Source: Climacium dendroides (taxonomy: Eukaryota; Streptophyta; Bryopsida; Hypnales; Climaciaceae). Taken from it: a stretch of 64,000 nucleotides of DNA. The translations under genes and the position numbers were made by a program. Shown here piece by piece: positions 1-11,930 of this stretch (position 1 is its first letter; each line of letters begins with the position of its first letter). Below the pieces are notes generated by a model, which did no database searches, was not told the origin of the DNA, and was given only the letters and a program-made list of their open reading frames with translations. Location: assembly GCA_950106755.1 (NCBI GenBank), contig OX467084.1, forward strand, positions 1,426,001-1,490,000, written 5' to 3'.

Positions 1-1
1 C

Positions 2-301
2 AGGTGGGAAAATGTTCTTCATGACATGAAAGATGTTGGGAAATGGGTACTAGTGGATCTTGATGAGACAATAAAGAAGGATTAGTGCTTTGAACTCCAC
101 CTTCTAGATGCTTTACATGCTCCGGAGATGACAGTTGGGTCTCATAATACCATGGTTGACATCTGGGACATCGAGCACCTTTGGTGTACCTCAAATGTTC
201 TACTGGACTCGAAGCTTTCAAGTTTGATGGAAAAATGTTTGCTTTGGGAGCTAGAGCAAAGGCCAACTGTTGCAGAGTGTTTGAAGTTGCTTGATGTGTA
301 G
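2..301 (+). pseudogene. C-terminal fragment of a kinase-like protein, broken
   Basis: One frame reads from the left window edge to a TAG at 299-301, with a single internal TAG at 83-85. Recognisable pieces in order are RWENVL and VLVDLDE (catalytic-loop and DFG-like region of the 'HRDIRW.N' kinase-like group), HAPEM (APE-like), VDIWDIEHL (subdomain IX-like) and EQRPTVAECLKLL (C-terminal lobe). The upstream lobe would lie outside the window. The in-frame stop and the divergent DFG (DLDE) suggest a dead copy. This kinase group also occurs as a domain in Crinkler (CR) proteins, and CR-type NTPase copies lie at 15.5 and 53 kb, but a link is inference. Another protein-kinase-like family is possible. 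Confidence 0.55.
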
Positions 302-1966
302 GTCTGATAAAAGATGCTGAATTTTATGAAGCTGAGGTCTTCTTCTTAGCGATTTATTAGGAAGTTGAAGTCTTGCTTAGATGCAAATCTTCTTGGTAGT
401 TTATTAGGAAGCTTAAGTTGAAGCAGTTCACTATTAGTCACTGTCAATGGCTTCTTGCTTCCTTTCGCTTGTCGATCCTTGGCGCAGAATCTCGGTTTGT
501 TTCTTCTTGATACTTGTGCCTTCCCATTGCTCTCAACAGATGGCCATGGTTTTGTCCTGATAATGAAATAAATTTTGTCGAAAACCCTTGTGGGTGACCT
601 TTAAGGTACCGCTCTCGCCAACCTAATGCTAGTGCAGAGTGATAGTACCTCAAGAAATGCAAACCCTCAGGGTTTTTTTTTTCCAATCTTTGTTTCAAGG
701 GCAAGTGAAGCAAGTACTTAGTATCAAAATACTTGATTACACTTTCAATCTGCCCTATAGAGTACTCGAGGCCACCTCTCTAAGACCTGTCTTCCTCAGA
801 TTTGCAAACTGAGATGGTTTGGTTGACATTGTTGGTACTGTACTTGAGTTCTCTTGGTGATGGAGCTCTATGTTGGAATACCAAAGCGGTGAGCTCTACA
901 CCTTTGTGGTTCTACAATTGAGCGGTGCAAGATAATTTTGTGTATTTACATGCATTCGGAGATTAGATGAATGATCTAGCAACCATGCATTGATCTGTTT
1001 AGGCGGACTTGAAGTGTTGGCACTGTCACTGAGGGATAGCAGAAACTTGCACATTGTGATCATATGACAACTAAACCCATTCTTATGAATCATATGACAA
1101 CTAACCCATTCTTATGAAAATGTATCGCTCTGGTTGCAAGCAACTTGGCCAGAAGCAACCACATCACTACTTAAAAGGATTATTGTACTCCAGAGAACTA
1201 TTGTTCACCTCAAATGCTGATGTATACGTTGCAGAATTCAACCAGATGCATATTCAACCTCGTAGAAGTTTGTATAATAGCTCAGTTGGTGTGATAACTA
1301 TATGATTTGGTTTATGAAAGGAGTGAACGTGAGCCATGCCAATGATAAGAATGAGCATGGCAATAAAGTATTTCATTTGAGCAAAAAAAAAACATATATT
1401 GGTGATGTAAATGATCCACATGCTCAAGACCAAAATGATCAAATGTCAAGAACGAACTTGTGCCAAAAAGGTAAAAGGAAGCATATGCCAATATTATGTT
1501 AAAGCATATGCCAGTTTTAGAAGAAAATAATGTGCTCAATTAATTTAAAGCAATGTATCATGGTATTTTCACCACTTCAATATAAATTCTTCTCCCATGT
1601 CCATCTTTCCATCTTCTCCCATCCGCATACTTGTCATCCTCACCTACTTTGATGTTATTGTATTTAATTTGTCAATAACATGTAACTTAAATTGTAGTTC
1701 CTTCAAAAATCATTTGTCGTAATAAATATGTGGATTTTGGTATCAATGACCTTTTATACTTTGGTTGTTTATTATACTTTTTATAAATTATAATATAGAT
1801 TGTGAAGTTAGAATAATCTACAATTCACTAGAATCCAAATAAAACTCTATAAGTAGAGGTTGAAGGACCACATCACAGCTTTCCACATTGTTGTTTTTTG
1901 CATGAGTGAATTATATCTTTGACAAGCAAGTTTAGGATTGAGGATTTTAGGATTTTAGAGTTATAA
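302..1966. other. AT-rich stretch without a supported gene
   Basis: No open frame here has recognisable motifs. The only structure I see is a tandem duplication of about 30 bp at 1059-1117 (unit begins ATCATATGACAACTAA) and poly-A or poly-T runs. Confidence 0.6.
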
Positions 1967-2140
1967 AGGTGTCCTAAGGCTTTTCGACTTTTTGTATTGC
2001 AATTTTTATTTGACCTACCCACCCATTTTTTATGCTTGCAAATCTAGTGGTGTTGTCAAAAAGCTATACAATATCATAGATTTTAGAATATAGGCATATG
2101 AAATTTAGGATTTAGGATTACTTATGATGGTTGACTTTTT
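1967..2140. repeat. Copy 1 of a ~175-bp dispersed repeat
   Basis: This stretch (from GTGTCCTAAGGC to GATGGTTGACTTTT) reappears in the same orientation at 6657-6830, with substitutions and small indels. Shared blocks include TGGTGTTGT and AAAGCTATACAATAT. The two copies bracket the GC-richer element at about 2996-6310. They are too short and lack TG...CA ends, so I do not call them LTRs. Confidence 0.6.
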
Positions 2141-2338
2141 TATTTAGGATTTTGTGAAATGTTGAAATAAACCTTGTTGTAAAAAGAGGTGTCAAGATTC
2201 AAGAATGGTTTGGCATACGTTAATTAGACAATGTATAGATGAGTTATTGATGGATGAAGTGTAAAAGGTTGATACTTCATCCATTTATTGTGCTTGCATA
2301 GGAAGTCCAATTTTAAAGTTTTCAATGATTTTGGAATG

Positions 2339-2410
2339 TGTTTGGAATGGGCAAGAGTGGTCAAGAGTGTGATGTGTTTGTAATGGGCAAGAGTAGCCAA
2401 GAGTGTGATG
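2339..2410. repeat. 36-bp tandem duplication
   Basis: Two adjacent 36-bp units (2339-2374 and 2375-2410) share TGTTTG(G/T)AATGGGCAAGAG and end in CAAGAGTGTGATG. No coding potential is seen. Confidence 0.75.
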
Positions 2411-3209
2411 TATTTTGTTATAGGAATCGAGGGTGTATGATATAAATCAAATGTATTGAGTTGGATTGTTTCCTTTTTGTTTGACTTTTTATGGTGTGTT
2501 GACTTTCATGACTGTGTAGAAGCCAAAAGTAGAATTTTGAATTGTTTTGGCACTTAGTCATCGGACACTTCATAGATGAGTTATTGATAGATGAAATTAT
2601 GGAAGTTTATGCTTCATCTATTGATTGCACATACATATCTAGAGAGTCCAAATTCTAAATTCTATACCATTTTAGAATGCACTTTGAGTGACCTAAAACA
2701 AGGCGTGCTTTGTTTAAGCATTTAAGGATGCATGATGTGAGTAAAATGTGTTGACTTGGAGTGTTGACTATTTTTGTTTGACTTCATTGGATGTTGACAT
2801 TGAAGACATCGCAAAGGTCATTACAAAGATTTCATAATGGTTTGGTGCTTGTTCAATGGACAATTTATGGATTAATTAATAATAGATAAAGCATTTTGAA
2901 ATCAAACCTCATCCATTGATAGTTCATCAATTTGGTAGTTTATTGTTGTTATGTGTCACAACCTAACTTTTTGATTTTTCTCTCTATCGTGTTCTGTAAC
3001 ACAGAATCCGGATTGAGTAGACCCGGATTGGCACGGAAGAGGAAAGAAAAGCTAAGAGTTAGAAAGACTAGAAACATAAGCCCTGAAGGAACCAGATTAG
3101 GGAGCGGAACGGATATCGGAAATGAATCCGGTCTAGTCCCCTAACCGGAGGAACGGATCCAGGATTTGCGTCCGGAAAATCGGAAAAAGTAATGATGAGG
3201 TTTTCGGGG

Positions 3210-3217
3210 TATAAAAG
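3210..3217 (+). promoter_or_regulatory. TATA box
   Basis: TATAAAAG sits about 350 bp upstream of the gag-like ORF start in an otherwise GC-richer stretch. A TAGGGTTT telo-box-like motif follows within about 20 bp. Position and sequence fit a Pol II core promoter for the element. Confidence 0.5.
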
Positions 3218-3562
3218 AGACTGTTTTAGGGTTTGTCTGTCATTTGCATCTGGGAGCACCAGTGTACTTGGCGCACTCTTAGTGCTTTGAGTTTGTGTCT
3301 GCAAATTGAGTGTGTTTTTGTGTGAATTGAGCAAAGTTTGAGAGTTGTGAGTGAGCGTGTTTGTTTTCTTTACACGGGCACAGAGATTAGAAAAGAATTG
3401 AGTGCGTGAGCAAGGCGGAAATTGAGAGAGAAAGAAAGAGAGGGAAAGGGAGCACCTCGGTACTTGTGCATTGAGCGATTCGGTCGAGGACGAGGAGTGT
3501 GTGTGAGGAAACGGGACGTGCGGCTAGGAGAGAAGAGAGGTAGTGATCTAAAAGAAAGACGG

Positions 3563-5319
3563 ATGCCGCAGTTAAAGCGCGGACGAAATCAGGTACCAGG
3601 GAGCGCTCAGAGGATAGAAATTAGAGTGAGGAAAGTGGCTCCTTTAGAGCCCAATAGTGAGTGGGAGAGAGTCGAATTGATGGAGGACCTCTCCGCCATG
3701 GGTTGCATAGGGTTCCTGAGAAAACCCTGGGGTTTTCGGAACGAGGCAATAGTGAAGGAGCTCATCGAAGAAGCCCCTAACCAGTTCGACAACACTATTC
3801 GACCGGTTCCACCCATGTGGATCAAGGAGATCTGGAGGAAAGTTTACGATCTAGAGGAAGGCGACGCGGAACAGGCCAACCGGAAGGGAGATTGCGTGCG
3901 TGGGGAGTTCCGGGAAGCAGCTAACCCCAAGGACGGGTACGCAATCAAAGACTGTGTCAACGCGCGGCATAGATGACTGCTGGAATTCTTGGTCCCGATT
4001 CTACATCCGGAAAAACCTACCCGGGTGACTTCTACGCTCGGAAATGCGATCTTTGGAGCCCTGAGCGGAGAGAAGCGGATGGATTGGGTGGCATTCATTC
4101 AAACGATGGTGAATGTCTTAGTCTCAAATGTGAAAAAGAATAGGGCTACTCCGGTTAGCCCCTACTTTTTTCACCTATACAAGAATCAGAGTCTCCTGAC
4201 GTCGGAGGAGAAGAAGGAGTGGAGGGCGCAGATGGCTCTCCGGACATGCGGTGGATCGGATGAGGAATCCGAGACAGAACCGGATAGCCCGGAACCGGAG
4301 GAGAAGGGTGAGAACCCTAAGAAGAGGAATTGGGAAGAAGAGGAAGAAGATGACGTTCCTCTCAATCAAAGGATGAAGAAGACGCCCAGTCTGAGGGGGT
4401 CCCCTTCGGGGCTTCGGAAGGATAAGGGACCGGAAATAGTGGAACCGGTCATCCCAAAGAAGCAGGAGCCAGTGGAAGTGGTTAGGCCGAAACCCATTCC
4501 ATCGTCCCAATTGATGGACCTGACGGGTCCATACAACGACCTAATCCGAATTCTCAGTGCAGTAAGAGTGGATTGGGAAGTGAAGACCACGACGCTTCGT
4601 GAGGTGGCGGATTTGGTAGGAAGCGCTTCGACCAATTCTCTACTGGAAGCCGTGGCGAACTGCATCAGCAATCCGGATGAAGTGAAGGAGTTGGAGGATA
4701 GGTTGCTAAAGCAGAATATTAACCAGCAGGAGACAAACGAGCAGGTGGTCTAGTTGCGAGGAGAAATCCAAAGCTACCGGAAGGACTTGGATGCTAGTCA
4801 CGACCAAGTGAAGGCCGCAATGTCCCTGCAAGAGGAGACCAAGATTGCAATCAACCGGATGACGACAGTAGTAGGGGCATCCGGTGAGGTAATGGCGAAG
4901 GCCAAATTGTTTGATGAGGGGATACATAAGGATCCGAAACCTTTGGGTACCCGCATGCTCGCATCTTGGTTGACTTTGCCAGGGAATTAGAAGAGGCAAT
5001 GAAAGAATTCTGGAAGGATGCAAAGGGATTAGAGGATACCGTTTGGAAATTCCAAAGTGGGTTAGTCTCTTTATCTGGGATTTCAATCCCGGATGAGTTC
5101 GATGATGTAGAGATTTTGGAGGGGAAGTTTGAAACTCCAATATCGAAGGAGAAGGAGGCCGGAAGGACTTCTACTTCAGAAGCCCCACGGACAAGGACAG
5201 GAGTAACTTCTCCTGTAGGATCGGAGCGAGTTCCGGAAGGAAGAGATAAAAGTAGAAATTTGAGTGAGCTCTCCCCCATAGCTACTCTAGATAGCGGTGG
5301 ACCCCCTCAGGAGGGATAG
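3563..5319 (+). pseudogene. Gag-like / plant transposon coiled-coil protein, broken
   Basis: The first ATG in frame is at 3563 (MPQLKRGRN). The same frame continues to about 4960, interrupted by TGA at 3974-3976 and TAG at 4751-4753. The reading then shifts by one base near 4960-4966 and runs to the TAG ending at 5319. Unbroken length would be about 580 residues. The N-terminal third is globular with a tryptophan-rich patch (PPMWIKEIWRKVYDLE). The middle is acidic and basic low complexity (EEEEEDD; poly-Pro/Glu). The last third is heptad-rich and probably coiled-coil (KELEDRLLKQN, ELEEAMKEFWKDAKGLED). There is no zinc knuckle, protease or RT. Both nonsense codons are explained by C-to-T changes (CGA to TGA, CAG to TAG). 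The overall shape resembles gag-like or 'putative plant transposon' proteins; the family was not identified. Confidence 0.5.
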
Positions 5320-6656
5320 GTAGTTAGAAATTAGAAAGTAGGAAATTTTGTTAGACCGGACCTCATTCCGAAAAGATAGGAAAAGTTCAGATCCGAAAAT
5401 CTCGGCCGGATCAGTGCCGGATTTCCGGGGAGACCTGTTTGTAAAATTCTGTATATAATTCAAGTCTCAAGACTGAGACTAGGAGTTTTTCCTTCTTGCA
5501 TATGCTGTCTTCTGTGTATTGTCTATTGTTTTCTTTGTCTTCTCAAAGATTGGCCGGATAAGGGAGGGAGAGATTGAGTATAGATGAGTAGAGTGTGAGA
5601 GGATCTTCTTCTCTTGTTGTCTTCTTGTGATTGCAGGTGTATGTGAACAGGTTGTAAGTGTTGGGAGTGAGTCAAGACACCTCAGTAGGTTTAAAGTTTA
5701 TAATTCCGGGTGAGATAACCAATGCTAGGCTAGACAGTAAGAGAAAGGATCCTCAAACTGTGCTAGAGCTACCAGATGGGATGTTTGGGTTAGTCTCTGA
5801 ACACTTGAGAGGTCTCACCATCTGAAGAAGTAAACGGAAGAACGTTAGATTGTGCTGGTACGGGCAGACGCACTTGTAGCCACCTTAGTTTCGCACGGAT
5901 TGCAAAAGGTAGTAAGGTCGTTATAGTAAGTGAAGGTCATATGGGGGATCTTTGTATGACCTACAGGTTGAGATTATTTCCAGTTTGCTGTGAAAGATCA
6001 AACCGGATCCTGTTAGAATAGGAGAATAGATTAGCTTAGTGAGCTTTCCATCACTATAAAAACCGGAAAGAGAGGAGTGTCTACCTCTCTGAAAATAAGT
6101 GGCAGATCCCTCTGAGGTGCCAACAAAGGCTAAGCAAAACTGGAAGAGAAGTTGAGGAAAGGAAGTCCTCGGTTAAAGTAGTACGAGATCCGGTCGGAAG
6201 TGTGAGTTCCGGGTTGGTTCTTGTAGGTTGTCGATCGAGTGTGATTTGGGTCAGTGTTAGTCTGGACCGGATCAGTTTATAGGAGGATCAGGAAATCAAC
6301 CGGTATTTGGGAAAAAGGGTGAGAGAGGTATAAAGAAGAATAATGGAATTGGAAAACTTTCCTCAAATCATCTAGTAACACGAAACACTTCACAAAGTCT
6401 CTTGGGTTTGATCTTTAGAATCACTTTATTATGCTTTAAAGAGATTTTTGTGAGCATAATAGGGAATTTCACTTACCCTGTACTACAACATTATGAAAGT
6501 ATTAAACAAATTGAACTTTTCAAAAAAATTATTTTATTTTTAATTTAATATATTTCTCTTAACATACCTCCAAATAAGCACAAACTAACTTGCCTATAAA
6601 GGGAGTAATAAAATAGAATGAAACAACAACACTCTAAACAACTAATAATCTTAGAT
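5320..6656. other. 3' noncoding part of the element and AT-rich flank
   Basis: CCGGA-rich noncoding sequence runs to about 6310, then base composition returns to AT-rich. No ORF with motifs is seen. Confidence 0.5.
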
Positions 6657-6830
6657 TATAAGGGTTTCCTAAAGCTTTTTGACTTTTTATATTACAATTT
6701 TCACTTGACCTATCCCTCCATTTTTTATGTTTGAAAATCTAATGGTGTTGTTGAAAGCTATACAATATAATAAACATGATTGAAATATAGGCATGCAAAG
6801 TTTGAAGTCTAGGGTTGATTATGATGGCTG
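6657..6830. repeat. Copy 2 of the ~175-bp dispersed repeat
   Basis: Same orientation as the copy at 1967-2140. Shared blocks include TTTTTGACTTTTTATATT-like and GAAAGCTATACAATAT. Similarity ends near 6835. Confidence 0.6.
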
Positions 6831-7648
6831 ACTTTTATGTTTTAGGGTTTAGGATTTAGGGTCTAGGTTCGTGACAATGAACCATGAAGTGTGTAAAGCT
6901 AGTTAAAGACTCATGTGAACACCTTGATGGCATACCCAAGTTCATTGTTTGTTTGGAATTGACAAACGGTATCCAAATCCAAATGCACTTGCTAGAGATG
7001 GAAGCCAATCCAATAATCTACAATTCAAAAGTTGCATCAAGAGCCTAGTAAAGGAGGCATTTGGCAAATGACAAGGATCTGTGAAGTGTGCGGAGCTTAT
7101 CAATAATCCACCAATTTTCTTCAATGTCCTCTTAGTCCTTTCATCTAATAATATTAATCCTTCTAGTCTTTCATTTTTGTCCTCCAAAATCCTATTAGTC
7201 CTCTAATCATTCTCTCATGTTGTCTATGAGTGCTACCAACATTGCCCTTACCTCTTTACTAGCAATTTTTATTAAATTGTGTTAGAAATTTCCTTTTTTA
7301 GCTTAGAAGGTAAGAAATAATTGCTAAAAAATAATAAATTAGTATTTTTTTGTGCTATGTATGCATTTGGGTTTAGTTTTGGGCATGTAAATAGTTTTTT
7401 TTGAAGTAAAAATGTGTTCCAAACACATTGGTGGTGTTCATTTTACCAAAGGAACTTCCAATTTTTAGTTATAAGCAAGTTTAGTCTTTAATTCGTTTTT
7501 TTGTTTTTGGATCATTTTGGATCTTAGATTTCTAAGTAGGGTAAGTAAAAATTAAAGGGTGAAGATGTGGCCGCCACCCTTGGGCAGCCTTGCTTGAGGA
7601 TAAGACACCTTGGACAGCCACTCTCCCCTTCTTTCTTCCCTTCTTTTG
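6831..7648. other. AT-rich stretch, nothing recognised
   Basis: No supported gene. The ORF at 6942-7187 on the minus strand is short and motif-free. Confidence 0.6.
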
Positions 7649-7653
7649 GTAGG
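7649..7653. repeat. 5-bp target-site duplication (left) of solo-LTR-like element
   Basis: GTAGG immediately precedes TGTGAGTG at 7654. The same GTAGG immediately follows the element end at 11931-11935. Confidence 0.75.
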
Positions 7654-8038
7654 TGTGAGTGTCCATTTGGTCACTTATGATTCGGAATTGTTTTTTTTTG
7701 GATTTTATAAAGTTTTGAGTGTAGTTTTATATACAAAAAGTCCAAAAAAGAGTGAATAACCAAAACGGAGATGTTACATACCAATATGACCATTGGTCCT
7801 AACTGAGGCATTTCTTGTTATTTGTAACCAAATCCTGCATGTAGATAGGGTAGAAACCTAGAAATTGTACAAAATAACCATGTTTAGTAGATATTGCCCA
7901 ACTTGTCTAAACCTACTTTTCAGTGACAGATCCTAACCAAATTGGTCCAAGGGAACTATGTAAAAACCTTAGTATAGATTCCCAAAGAGAGGTTTCAGTT
8001 TTCCCATTCCATTGGCAAAATAGTAAAAACTCCAATTG

Positions 8039-8290
8039 TTAGCCCGTAGGTGAAGAAAATTCAAGACAAATCATAGGAGGGCATCTACAACTTAAGTACG
8101 GTAGTTCAAAGTGGAAATCATGCCAGGAGTCCAACGGAGCAATTGGCTCGCAAAGATTCCCTTCTATTTGAAAGATTTCTTTTTTACCCGAAGTTAAAGG
8201 AGATAGCAGGATTTGATTCTCCTTCTTTAGATGTGCAAAACGGGAATATGAGTTTGCACATCCCTTGTGGAACTCCATGAGAGGTTCCAT
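8039..8290 (-). other. Short ORF conserved between the two LTR-like copies
   Basis: An 83-codon frame (no function recognised) has a clear counterpart in the inverted copy at 42731-42994. Shared peptide blocks are HLKKENQI, LSPLTS and PLDSWH. It may be a conserved frame by chance, since DNA similarity is high. I see no domain. Confidence 0.3.
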
Positions 8291-8916
8291 GGAAATTCTC
8301 GGTTTTTTCTGATCTTTAAAAGATCTTTTTCCAGGTAGTCAACTACTGGAAGTAATGATGGAAAATTCCTAAAAACTACCCAGGCAGCGGTAAAATCTCA
8401 CTAAAAATTAGGGTAGCTTCTTTTATGTTAATAACAAGCTCCAATAAGTTTCGTGGCATTCCGATAGTTAGAAGATGCAAAACCATCAAGATCTTCCAAA
8501 ATTGACAAATTTAAAAGATTAATTGTGGAGTTGACTGGCGTACGGGGAGCATACGGAATCGGATTAAGGTCAAAGCGGGGTCTTTTCTTACTCCCTTACA
8601 CCTACTAAAGAGCCTAGGCTAGCTACTTTTCTTAGAAAAGTTGATTTCCAAAAGTTGGGTTTTTATCCAATTTTGGTCTTCTAGTTAGCACTAGAAATCT
8701 TTGTGACTTTAATGTAGGAAAAAGGGGCGGGGATTTCCTTAGACTAAAAATGGCCTTCTAAAACCAATGACACAATTCGTTTGTGATTTGGAGCATTTCT
8801 CCAAAAGTCAGGAATTTGGCCCACCGTAGAAGTGAAAATTGGGCAAATTAGATGAAAATCTTAATTGATAAGATTACCTTGTAGGAAAAGAGAGGAGGGG
8901 GTTGCCCTTGTAAAAG

Positions 8917-8923
8917 TATATAA
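8917..8923 (+). promoter_or_regulatory. Putative LTR TATA box
   Basis: TATATAA lies inside a small palindrome-like block where GTGCCCTT-like and AAGGGCAC words face each other. The inverted copy keeps CTTATATACTC at about 42113-42123. It would place transcription start near 8950. Confidence 0.45.
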
Positions 8924-9369
8924 GGGCACCCATTCTCCTCTCAAAACACCCCTTAGGTTCATTTTGAACTGCCTTGTTTTCATTTGGGTCCATTTAATTG
9001 GATTTTGGCCATTTAGGCCACGTTGCCAAATATCCTTATTTTTGGAGCATTTCAAGCTCCTTTGTTGTTGTTTTTGGAGCTCTCTTGAAGGACTTGGGGT
9101 CCCTTCAAGCTTAGCTATCTTCTTGTGGCATTTCTTGTGGGTTATTTTGAAGTTTGAGTGATGTTTTGTGGAGTTCTTGTATTTTGTTGACGTTTTGTAG
9201 GTGTTTTGAACTAACTTTGTACTAATCCTAGAGTCTCCTTCCCCTATGACTGGCGATGCCGCTTGGAGAAACTCTCTAGCGTCATTTAAGTTATTTTAGC
9301 ACTAACATTTAGTAGCTTATTGTTTATTAACAAATCATTTCTCTTGTGGTTGTCCGTATTCTCCTTATT

Positions 9370-9560
9370 TCTTGTATCACGACGAAGCTTTGACTTTGGT
9401 TGTTTGGAAGTTAGGAGAGTTCTATAGTATTCTCAAAATATACGGCAAAGCTATAGTTTTTTATGTTTAGAATTTTGGGTGTAAAAGAAAATACGGCAAA
9501 GCTATAGCTCTTAGTCTTAGAATTTAGGTGTATTTCAAAATCACGGCGAAGCTTTGGCTT
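9370..9560. repeat. Four short repeats, ACGGC(A/G)AAGCT core, in LTR-like element
   Basis: ACGACGAAGCTTTG, TACGGCAAAGCTATAG (twice) and CACGGCGAAGCTTTGG recur about every 50-70 bp. The inverted copy carries the reverse-complement series at 41390-41585 (AAAGCTTTGCCG, AAAGCTCCGCCG, and so on), so the series predates the two insertions. Confidence 0.6.
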
Positions 9561-9834
9561 CCTTACAATTAATTCTCAAGTCTAGTTCCCAAAATATTGG
9601 GAATTTCCTCAAAGTTTAGCCCCAAAACTTAGTGCTCCAAGTGTCAATTTAGCATTCCAATTTAGTGTGCAATTAGTTGCCGAGAGAAAACGACTCTTGG
9701 TGTTCCAAATTCCTCCAAAAATTAGAAACCCGTGTTAAAAAACACGTTTGGTAGCCCGGGCCTTCAAGCAATCACTGGCTCAGGCTCCCCAGGTCCTCCA
9801 AACGAACAAGGAGCCTTTTGAGAACCCCAAATTG

Positions 9835-10070
9835 ACAGATATCAACCGGTTGTAGCAGGGTATCAATTGGATGTAGCAAGGGCCTCAACTAGACGTAGCA
9901 AGGGCATCAACCTAACTGCAACTAAATGAACTTTGTCGCAGACTGTACTACCTGGTTTGCGAGCTTGAACTGACTTGCTGCAAGCTGAACTGCTGCGACT
10001 GAACTTGTTGCGAGCTGAACTGACTGCAATTGAACTTGGGCGACTTGGTTGCTTGGTTGCATAATTTGAT
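9835..10070. repeat. Degenerate short-period repeats (GTAGCAAGGGC / GCTGAACTG)
   Basis: Repeated words such as GTAGCA(A/G)GG with ATCAAC, then TGCTGCGACTGAACTTG-like units, fill this stretch. I do not see it in the inverted copy at 39578-43368, so it probably explains part of the length difference between the copies. Confidence 0.5.
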
Positions 10071-11930
10071 TTTATGACCGGTTAGAGTCCTAATTCATAC
10101 AAATTCAAAACACTAGATAGGAGGCTAAGGGGAAACTAAATTTCATATTATAGTAGTGATTAGCCAAATAACACAAATTGAAGAAAAATTAGAAATAAAT
10201 TAGCATTGCAAAAAGTAGGAAGTGTCACAATTAGAAGGTAGGAAGTTGAGAAGTTCCCAATTAGCAACGTTTCCATTACTAATTGGGAGTCCCAACATAG
10301 AAGAGAAATAGGAGTCAAATTAGAACCTCTCAAGTCAAGTAGAAGGAGTTCAAACAACCTCAAAGAACAAGTGAAGGAGATGAAGAGTTCATTGGAAAGT
10401 TAAGGTGTCAATAGAAGTTGATAAGATTAGGTAGGAAATCTTAGAGGAGTTTAGACCATTAGAAAATAAGAAAAAGAAGATAGAATAATAATTGACTTTA
10501 GATCTTCAAGGGTCAATTATTATTTCAAAGTCAACCATTTGAATACAATAATGGAGGGGGAATAGTGTAGAAGGGAAACTAGTGATAGTAAAAGAAAAGA
10601 AATAGAACAAACCTTGAACTTGTATTTAACACCTCTTTTCAAGCCGTGGGCAAAATTATCCAACGAGTTTTGAAGATGGCGGATGATGGAGCGTTCCAAG
10701 ACGCCTACAACTACCTCAACATTGAACCCAACTTTGAGGTAAACTGTGAATGTCTTCCCTCCCTTTTGAATTATTGAAAATAGGATAAAATATCATAAAA
10801 CCGAATTACAAAAAGGATTCAGAGCATTAAGAAAAAGTTTTTCTTCAAAGATAATTAGATTATCTAGTAGATTTTGCTTAGAGGTTTCCGAAAACATCTC
10901 ACACTTAGAATTCCGACTTAAAACAAGGAAGTTAGGAATGGATGAAGTTTAGAGTTTAGATTAGATGAAATCTAGATAAAACCAAGATTTTGGGAACAAG
11001 TCAATTTAATAAGATTGAGAATATTAATTAGAATTCATAACCAAAGGAAAAACTTAATTTCAAATTGAAGATTAGTAGAAATTAATGGATGAAGTTTGAA
11101 GAACCATTTAAGTGGTCAAAATTCATCCATCGATAACTTCTAGTAGAAAGGTCCAATTAGCAAGTATAAACCCAATTTAGAATCCTAGAATAAAGAACTA
11201 CCTAGAAAAGGTGTAAACTTTCTAAAAATAGTAGATTTAACTAGAGTCAGACTGGAAACAAGAAGAACAAGGAAGGCTAACTTAGAGTTTAAATTTGGAA
11301 GTAGAATGGTAACTTAGAATCACGAGGTTGTAGAAGAGAATAATCAGAACTCATAGGAACCTTGAACTCTATAAAAGTCTTAAAACTCAACAAGATATGA
11401 AAGGATGAAGTTTAGGACCTAAATTGGATGAGAATTAGATAAAATTTCCAAAATTGGACCAAATTTCAGATATAAGTAGAGAAAGGTACTTTAGTTACAT
11501 CCTAGAAATTCCAAAGTCTTTTGAAATAGGGAACCTATCCAAAATCGTGGATGAAGTTTTGAAAGGCCATTTAGTGGTCAAACTTCATCCATCCATATCT
11601 TTTGATGGGAGTGTCCGATTCAATAAATTTCTATAGTTTTGGAAAGGGGAATTATCCCTTTACAAGATGGAATGCTTAATTAAGGTCTGAATCATCTTTC
11701 AAGGAATAAATTCAGCGGTTCATTAGAATTAGGAATTACCAAATAACTAATAAGTAAAAACTTAGGTTTGGTTGGGTTTTCGCATGCTTGAAACATACTT
11801 AGGAATTAGAAAAGATCCATTGCTTGGAAGGCACAATGAACCGACGTTAGAACACCCATAGGATAGGACTAACTAAAAGAACCTAGTTGTGTTTGCTGAT
11901 TTACCAAGGGTGGGTAAATAAGCGCTCACA

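Larger units (their letters stand above)
2996..6310 (+). mobile_element. GC-richer element with TATA box and gag-like ORF, ends unresolved
   Basis: Base composition shifts sharply from the AT-rich flanks, with many CCGGA/TCCGG words. On the plus strand there is a TATAAAAG box at 3210-3217, a leader, and a degenerate ORF of about 580 codons (3563-5319), followed by about 1 kb of noncoding sequence. The left edge starts near TGTAACACAG, which fits an LTR-type start, but I could not find a matching 3' LTR, a primer-binding site or pol motifs. It may be a truncated or non-autonomous retroelement. A captured host gene is the alternative. Confidence 0.4.
7654..11930 (+). mobile_element. Solo-LTR-like element, about 4.3 kb (copy 1)
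   Basis: It begins TGTGAGTGTCCATTTGGTCA and ends GTAAATAAGCGCTCACA, giving TG...CA ends within a slightly longer inverted terminus. A perfect 5-bp duplication, GTAGG, flanks it. A second copy, inverted, fills 39578-43368; both ends and many internal blocks match. There is no gag or pol coding and only short ORFs. A TATATAA box at 8917-8923 and a downstream region with about 3 kb to the end suggest the plus strand is sense. A single unit with TSD and no internal region is what recombination between two LTRs leaves behind. The length is extreme for an LTR, comparable to Ogre-type elements. A non-autonomous DNA transposon with short TIRs is the alternative. Confidence 0.65.

Noticed and set aside
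1967..6830. The ~175-bp direct repeats as LTRs of the GC-rich element
   Set aside because: No TG...CA ends, no target duplication, and the similarity stops well short of the element's edges.
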